Shown here piece by piece: positions 20,901 to 24,521 of a stretch of DNA of 24,521 bases. The notes beneath the pieces are model-generated. The model ran no database searches and was not told where the DNA came from. It saw only the letters and a list, made by a program, of their open reading frames with translations. Source of the stretch: Pelargonium cotyledonis (taxonomy: Eukaryota; Streptophyta; Magnoliopsida; Geraniales; Geraniaceae); the NCBI GenBank assembly GCA_036897625.1, contig JAYMTA010000761.1, forward strand, positions 1 to 24,521. The letters are read 5' to 3'. How positions within the stretch are numbered: the stretch's first letter is position 1; each line of letters begins with the position of its first letter. The position numbers were made by a program, and so were the translations under genes.

Positions 20901-22955
20901 TATATGTTTTAATTAATGTTGTTGGGGAGCCTGATTCACAACTAACCTTCCCTTTTTGAATTTCCAAGAGTTGATGTGTTATTTGTGTGTTTTATATCGT
21001 CATCTAGCATTTGACTAGAAGACCATTGTTCTCTTTTTCCACACTCCCAAAGAATTTTGCTAATGGATTCATGTAGCCAATCCTGGCTTTGTTCGGGAAA
21101 TGGCATCTCATTGGGATTTTTCATCTATGACAGGAGCCACTCGGGGGTGCACATCGGAATCCAGCTGAGATGTCACAAGTGATCAAAAAGCATGTTTTGG
21201 AAGCAATGGATGTATGTGCCACTTGCAGTAGTTTTTTCTTTTCGTTACAATAAAATTTACTCCTTCCGTCCTAGAATAAGTGTTCTTTCTATTTTGAGAA
21301 AATTAAGAAGCTAGTTAGTGTTGTATATTTACTCTTCCATTTCCATAGACATGCTCAAGAGATATTAACTAACTTATTATAAGTGCTTTATTGATCATTC
21401 ATGCATAATTAACATCCTAAAAAAAGAAATAAGACACTTATTTTGGGACAAAAATTCAACTCAAACATGACACTTATCATGGGACGGTGGGAGTATGCAC
21501 TTCTACTATATCCTAATTTGACCTGTGGGTTTTACAGGAGCTCAACAAGATGCCCACTGCAGATATGCTAAAGCAACGCTACCATAAGTTCCGATATATG
21601 GGCCCCGTCAAAGATGTAAAGCCAAAGCCTGTCTACACGCAGGCGGAAGTTGACAGGATTAAGAATTCAGCCGATGTTGAATATGGAAAGGCAGTTGAAG
21701 CCATTGGTCTTAAGGGTGATTTAGAGAAGTTACGGGAAGAATTTGTTAAAGCAACAAAACCGGAACAACGTGAACAGATACTGCACAAGATTGAGAAGGT
21801 TAATCAGGAGATAAAGGACCGCCTGCCTTCTGCTCCTAATTACTCATTCCTGGAGAAAAGGCGTGAGAAGCTGAGAGAAATGTCTAGAGTCAAAAGGAAT
21901 GCGGAGTTGAGGGAAAAACTCGAGAAGAAGTTCGATGTGGTCCTTAAAGATCCCGAGACCTTGGAAAAGTTTAAGAAACTGAGGAAATATTATATACAGT
22001 TTGGGGAGAGGGATATTGATAAGTTAGATGCCGACCTGAAAAAGTTAATTGGTCTTGAGAAGGGTAAGATCGAGCGTCAACTAGCTTTGATTCTTAGAGC
22101 CACAGGCCTGATGACTGATAAGTCTGCATCTATTAAAGCAAAACACCTTGCTGTTGACAGTTATACCGATGCCTATGGCGAGACATTAGATGATGTGGTT
22201 GATAGCATTAACGCGAGAATTGACAGAATTATAAAAAACACACCGCTGCTGCTGCGCAAGATTGAGCTATTGAGCTACGCGGTTAAAAAGGACAAACTCA
22301 GGCCTGGTTCGGTGCCCAAAGCTACCATTGATGCTTTGGACAAAGATGTGAAGAAGAGCATGACAAGGGCCTTGACTACCCCAAAAATAATGAGGTTCTC
22401 CCCAGAACCCAAAAATGAAGACAAGGACGAAAATCCAAAGGTAAAATTGGTTGCAAACTTTTTTCAGTTGGTTTGTAGAGTTCAAATTACCAAATAGTAT
22501 TTATGTTCCCTATTTTATAAGAAATCTAACCTCATGTAACTTGGTTTCCTGACTTCTAAACCGAAATCATTTTGCATGTACTCCTACCCGGTTAGACTTT
22601 TGAATCTGTTGGAGTTCCCATGAAATGACTAGGTCTTAGTAAACATCATTTTCATTATACCCTAAATTTCATAAAACCCTACATGATATATATGCGCTCA
22701 AACATAGGTCGATCCTTGAAACTGTTGAAGTTCCCATGAAGTGACTAGGTTTTAGTAAGCATTATTCACCACAAGTAAATTTCCTTGTATCCCAAACATG
22801 ATATGCATGTACTCAAACTCGGGTTGTTCCTTGAGATTGTTGAAGTTCACACGAACTGACTAGGTTTAAGTGAACATAAGTTTGTAACTGTAAGTTCCAT
22901 AATATCTGTTTTGAATGACTTGTAACGCTCATTGATTTCTGTTCTGGTGCAGTAA
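17980..22955 (+). CDS. CAC3: Acetyl-CoA carboxylase carboxyltransferase alpha subunit, plastid
   Basis: Coding exons: 17980-18318, 18419-18493, 18881-18988, 19097-19257, 19369-19483, 19584-19738, 20646-20697, 20775-20843, 21134-21211, 21538-22440 and 22953-22955 (stop only). Joined: 2058 nt, 685 aa. Order: transit peptide (about 1-55), plant linker with [14 protein letters not shown], the accA-type carboxyltransferase domain (about 94-400), and a helical, charged extension (about 400-685). Landmarks are [32 protein letters not shown] (251-256), [12 protein letters not shown] (290-301) and PEPLGGAH. With plastid-encoded accD it forms the heteromeric CT that transfers the carboxyl group from biotin on BCCP to acetyl-CoA, giving malonyl-CoA for fatty acid synthesis. 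Three positions I recall as nearly invariant differ: K182 (GDR to GDK), F256 (PGAY to PGAF) and Y263 (SEELGQ to SEYLGQ). It is shorter than Arabidopsis CAC3 (769 aa). It may be a diverged paralogue rather than the main copy. Confidence 0.88.
19739..20645 (+). other. Largest intron of the full-length alpha-CT gene
   Basis: This 907-bp intron runs from AG|gtgatg to gatgtag|T, splitting a Ser codon inside [13 protein letters not shown] see no repeat, MITE or nested gene; an open frame near 20163-20354 has no recognisable features. Confidence 0.7.
21260..21493. mobile_element. Stowaway-type MITE in intron 10 of the full-length alpha-CT gene
   Basis: The left end ctccttccgtcctagaataa and the right end (ttatcatgggacggtgggag, reverse complement ctcccaccgtcccatgataa) form terminal inverted repeats matching the Stowaway consensus CTCCCTCCGTCCC. 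The element is 234 bp with a TA on both sides (21258-21259 and 21494-21495), the Tc1/mariner-type target duplication. It is AT-rich inside and non-coding. Its right end is about 44 bases from the exon 11 acceptor, so it may contribute to branch-site context. Confidence 0.9.
22574..22880. repeat. Three-copy tandem repeat (about 115 bp) in the last intron
   Basis: Units start near 22574, 22689 and 22805. Each contains a gcatgtactc-like start, gttgaagttcccatgaa or a variant, and gactaggttttagtaa or a variant. The third copy is cut short. Copies differ at many positions, so the array is not recent. It occupies much of the 512-bp intron before the stop-codon exon. Confidence 0.8.
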
Positions 22956-24017
22956 TACTTGTTTCTCTTGAGCATATGTTGACGGTGGAATTGGTTCAGA
23001 AACAAGTGGTTGTGATTGATTAGTCTGTTGAAGCATCCAGAAGAGCATTAAACCTTTAGCGTGCCACTGATGTTCGAATTGCTTTCTGTAGCTTGTAGCG
23101 TGCCAGAAATTTTCCAAGCAAACCAAGTTTACTATAGTTTGTGAGAAACCGAGTCTCTGATATTTATTTGTTTACTTACCATTGTTGGAGAAACATTTTG
23201 CATGGGATTGCATGAGAGTTGGGAAGCTAATAAACATGCTTTCAGATACTTAGAAATAACATAAATGTCTTTGGATGGTTGATTTTAGGTTCGATTTGAG
23301 TTATTTCTTGATAAGGAACGTATCGAGATACAAATTTGTGTTGCATTTTATTTGAAATCACGGGTTCAAGTCACGAATGATGTTAAATTCAACATGCTCG
23401 TTTTAATTAAAATAGCAAAAATTTAGTTTGACTTGACTAAATAAACGTTGATAGATGTTATGTTTTTACTTGGGCAAATCTGAGAAGTTGTTTTCATTGA
23501 AAGTTACATCAGTTTCAAATCCTTCAAAATGGACCAACTCACCAAATTAGTAAAAGTAACCGTGCGTTTTAAATAGTATTTAGTTTACTCAAACGTGACA
23601 GTTTTAAATAGTATTTAGTTTACTCAAACGTGACAGTAAAAATCTCTATTAAGTGAAACCGTAACACTACACAAGGTATATTGTTCATGTTATTATCCTA
23701 TGTTTTTTTAGTGCATCAAGTCAAGAAATTAATACTAGTTAATAGCGCAACCGAGGTTCGAAACAAATAGTCTTTAGTTGAAAACAAGAATTATTGACGA
23801 TACCAAGACACGATTACAATATTATCCAAGTAAAATTTACACAAACAAATCAGAACTGACAATTCAGATCGAGAATTCGTTTTCTACACGACTAGAACTC
23901 GTCCTAAAAACCAACCGGGTCTATTTCGAGATATCAACCCTAAAAACTATCGAAATTTCAAATGCTCGCGGATACGGGTCAAACAAACACACTCAAACAT
24001 TATTCTAAAAGAACATT
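22956..24017. other. 3' flank of the alpha-CT gene and convergent intergenic DNA
   Basis: The alpha-CT 3'UTR begins right after the TAA at 22953-22955; an aataaa signal candidate lies at 23229-23234. From about 23280 on the DNA is AT-rich and non-coding, with the 35-bp duplication listed separately. The DET2-like 3'UTR is read from the right end. I see no further gene. Confidence 0.5.
23566..23635. repeat. Perfect 35-bp tandem duplication
   Basis: The unit starting gttttaaatagtatttagtt and ending cgtgaca occurs at 23566-23600 and again, with no mismatch, at 23601-23635. Identical copies point to a very recent duplication, or to an assembly artefact. Confidence 0.95.
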
Positions 24018-24521
24018 TCAATACAAAAATGGAATCACAGCCTTTCTATTTTTAGGATAATCCTCCCCAAACTTCTCCAAATACCACCTATGGTTGGCAC
24101 GTGCCCTCGGGACGAGGTTTGCGCACGTGTAAACGAAAAACCCGAACCCGGCCCACGACTCGCACATGATAGCCCACCCGAACCACTCCATAATCTCCCC
24201 GAAATAATTCGGACAACTCACCGCCTCGAACCACCCACCTCTCGGCACCCTATACCCTCCTCCCTCCTTCCTCCGCCGCACCAACACCGCATCGGACCAA
24301 ACATTCACCGCCATTCCGCCGGAAAACACCGCCAACCCCGCCGCGAACCGCCACCAGAACCACCGGTCCCCCTCGTAGTCCGCGTACTCCGACACCGACC
24401 TCGCCTGCACGTAGGCGTTGAGGAGGTTGTACCCGAACGCCATCGCTGCGACGCTGACCGGAAAGCCAGGGGATTTCCTTTTCCGGATGCGGATCGGGTA
24501 GAGGAGGGTGCGATTGAGGTA
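24018..24521 (-). CDS. DET2: DET2-like steroid 5-alpha-reductase, 3' part
   Basis: The frame is open from the right window edge to a TGA at 24018-24020, giving the last 167 residues; the N-terminal part lies outside the window. It begins YLNRTLLYPIRIR, and its end has the family's conserved C-terminal signature: GGGYRVPRGGWFE, VSCPNYFGEI and EKFGEDYPKNRKAVIPFLY. DET2 enzymes are ER membrane proteins that reduce the 4-ene steroid double bond with NADPH in brassinosteroid synthesis, for example campest-4-en-3-one to 5-alpha-campestan-3-one. Several hydrophobic segments fit membrane spans. The coding DNA is clearly more GC-rich than its surroundings. No intron interrupts the visible part. Confidence 0.93.
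   Translation of the reverse strand, partial: YLNRTLLYPIRIRKRKSPGFPVSVAAMAFGYNLLNAYVQARSVSEYADYEGDRWFWWRFAAGLAVFSGGMAVNVWSDAVLVRRRKEGGGYRVPRGGWFEAVSCPNYFGEIMEWFGWAIMCESWAGFGFFVYTCANLVPRARANHRWYLEKFGEDYPKNRKAVIPFLY

Noticed and set aside
22441-22497. Continuation of alpha-CT exon 11 to the stop at 22495-22497 as the normal C-terminus
   Set aside because: A good donor (AAG|gtaaaa) and a good acceptor (tggtgcag) flank the following segment, and the added residues are unlike the charged extension. Kept only as a possible intron-retention form.
23360-23380. tRNA B-box-like gggttcaagtc, with another ggttcgaaac near 23755, suggesting a SINE or tRNA
   Set aside because: No matching A box, cloverleaf or tail at the right distance on either strand, so no tRNA or SINE can be supported.

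Overview
The window is plant nuclear DNA, most likely from a eudicot. Genes are split by short GT-AG introns, intergenic DNA is AT-rich, and the proteins are plant-specific versions of eukaryotic families. These include a plastid-targeted alpha-carboxyltransferase (alpha-CT) with the long plant C-terminal extension, a DET2-type steroid reductase and an RTNLB reticulon. A Stowaway-type MITE sits in one intron. I cannot name the species.

Layout, left to right. 1579-3760 (+): HAKAI, a RING plus C2H2 E3-ligase-like subunit of the m6A methyltransferase complex. 4420-6146 (-): a reticulon-like protein (RTNLB) of the ER. 7104-10184 (-): an ataxin-3-type Josephin deubiquitinase with a UIM and one 2.2 kb intron. 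10.8-23.2 kb (+): a tandem cluster of three genes related to CAC3, the alpha subunit of plastid acetyl-CoA carboxylase carboxyltransferase. 24018-24521 (-): the 3' part of a DET2-like steroid 5-alpha-reductase that runs off the right edge. HAKAI and RTNLB converge, the Josephin gene and the first alpha-CT paralogue diverge, and the third alpha-CT gene and DET2 converge.

The alpha-CT cluster is the most interesting part. The third member (17980-22955, 685 aa) has the whole catalytic domain plus a coiled-coil extension. The first (11862-12641, about 231 aa) and second (13913-15667, 433 aa) keep the leader, the transit-peptide exon and all or part of the C-terminal extension, but lack the catalytic exons. 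All three share a CT-rich leader ending at the same kind of 5'UTR intron donor. Members 1 and 2 also share several hundred bases of promoter and intron 1. Shared intron phase (all phase 0) explains how the catalytic exons could be lost without breaking the frame. Member 1 loses frame at a G10 run near its 3' end. Member 3 carries substitutions at positions that I recall as nearly invariant in alpha-CT, so the whole cluster may be a diverged side branch, with a conventional CAC3 gene elsewhere in the genome. Extension-only, plastid-addressed alpha-CT relatives could act as decoys or regulators of carboxylase assembly or envelope docking. That is inference only.

Smaller structures include a minisatellite whose unit resembles a 3' splice site and abuts a real acceptor (gene 2), a stop codon placed at the first bases of the last exon (gene 3), tandem intron duplications, two MITE-like inverted-repeat elements of one apparent family, and a pair of direct-repeat blocks flanking a repetitive segment upstream of gene 3. 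I found no tRNA, rRNA, CRISPR array or viral gene.
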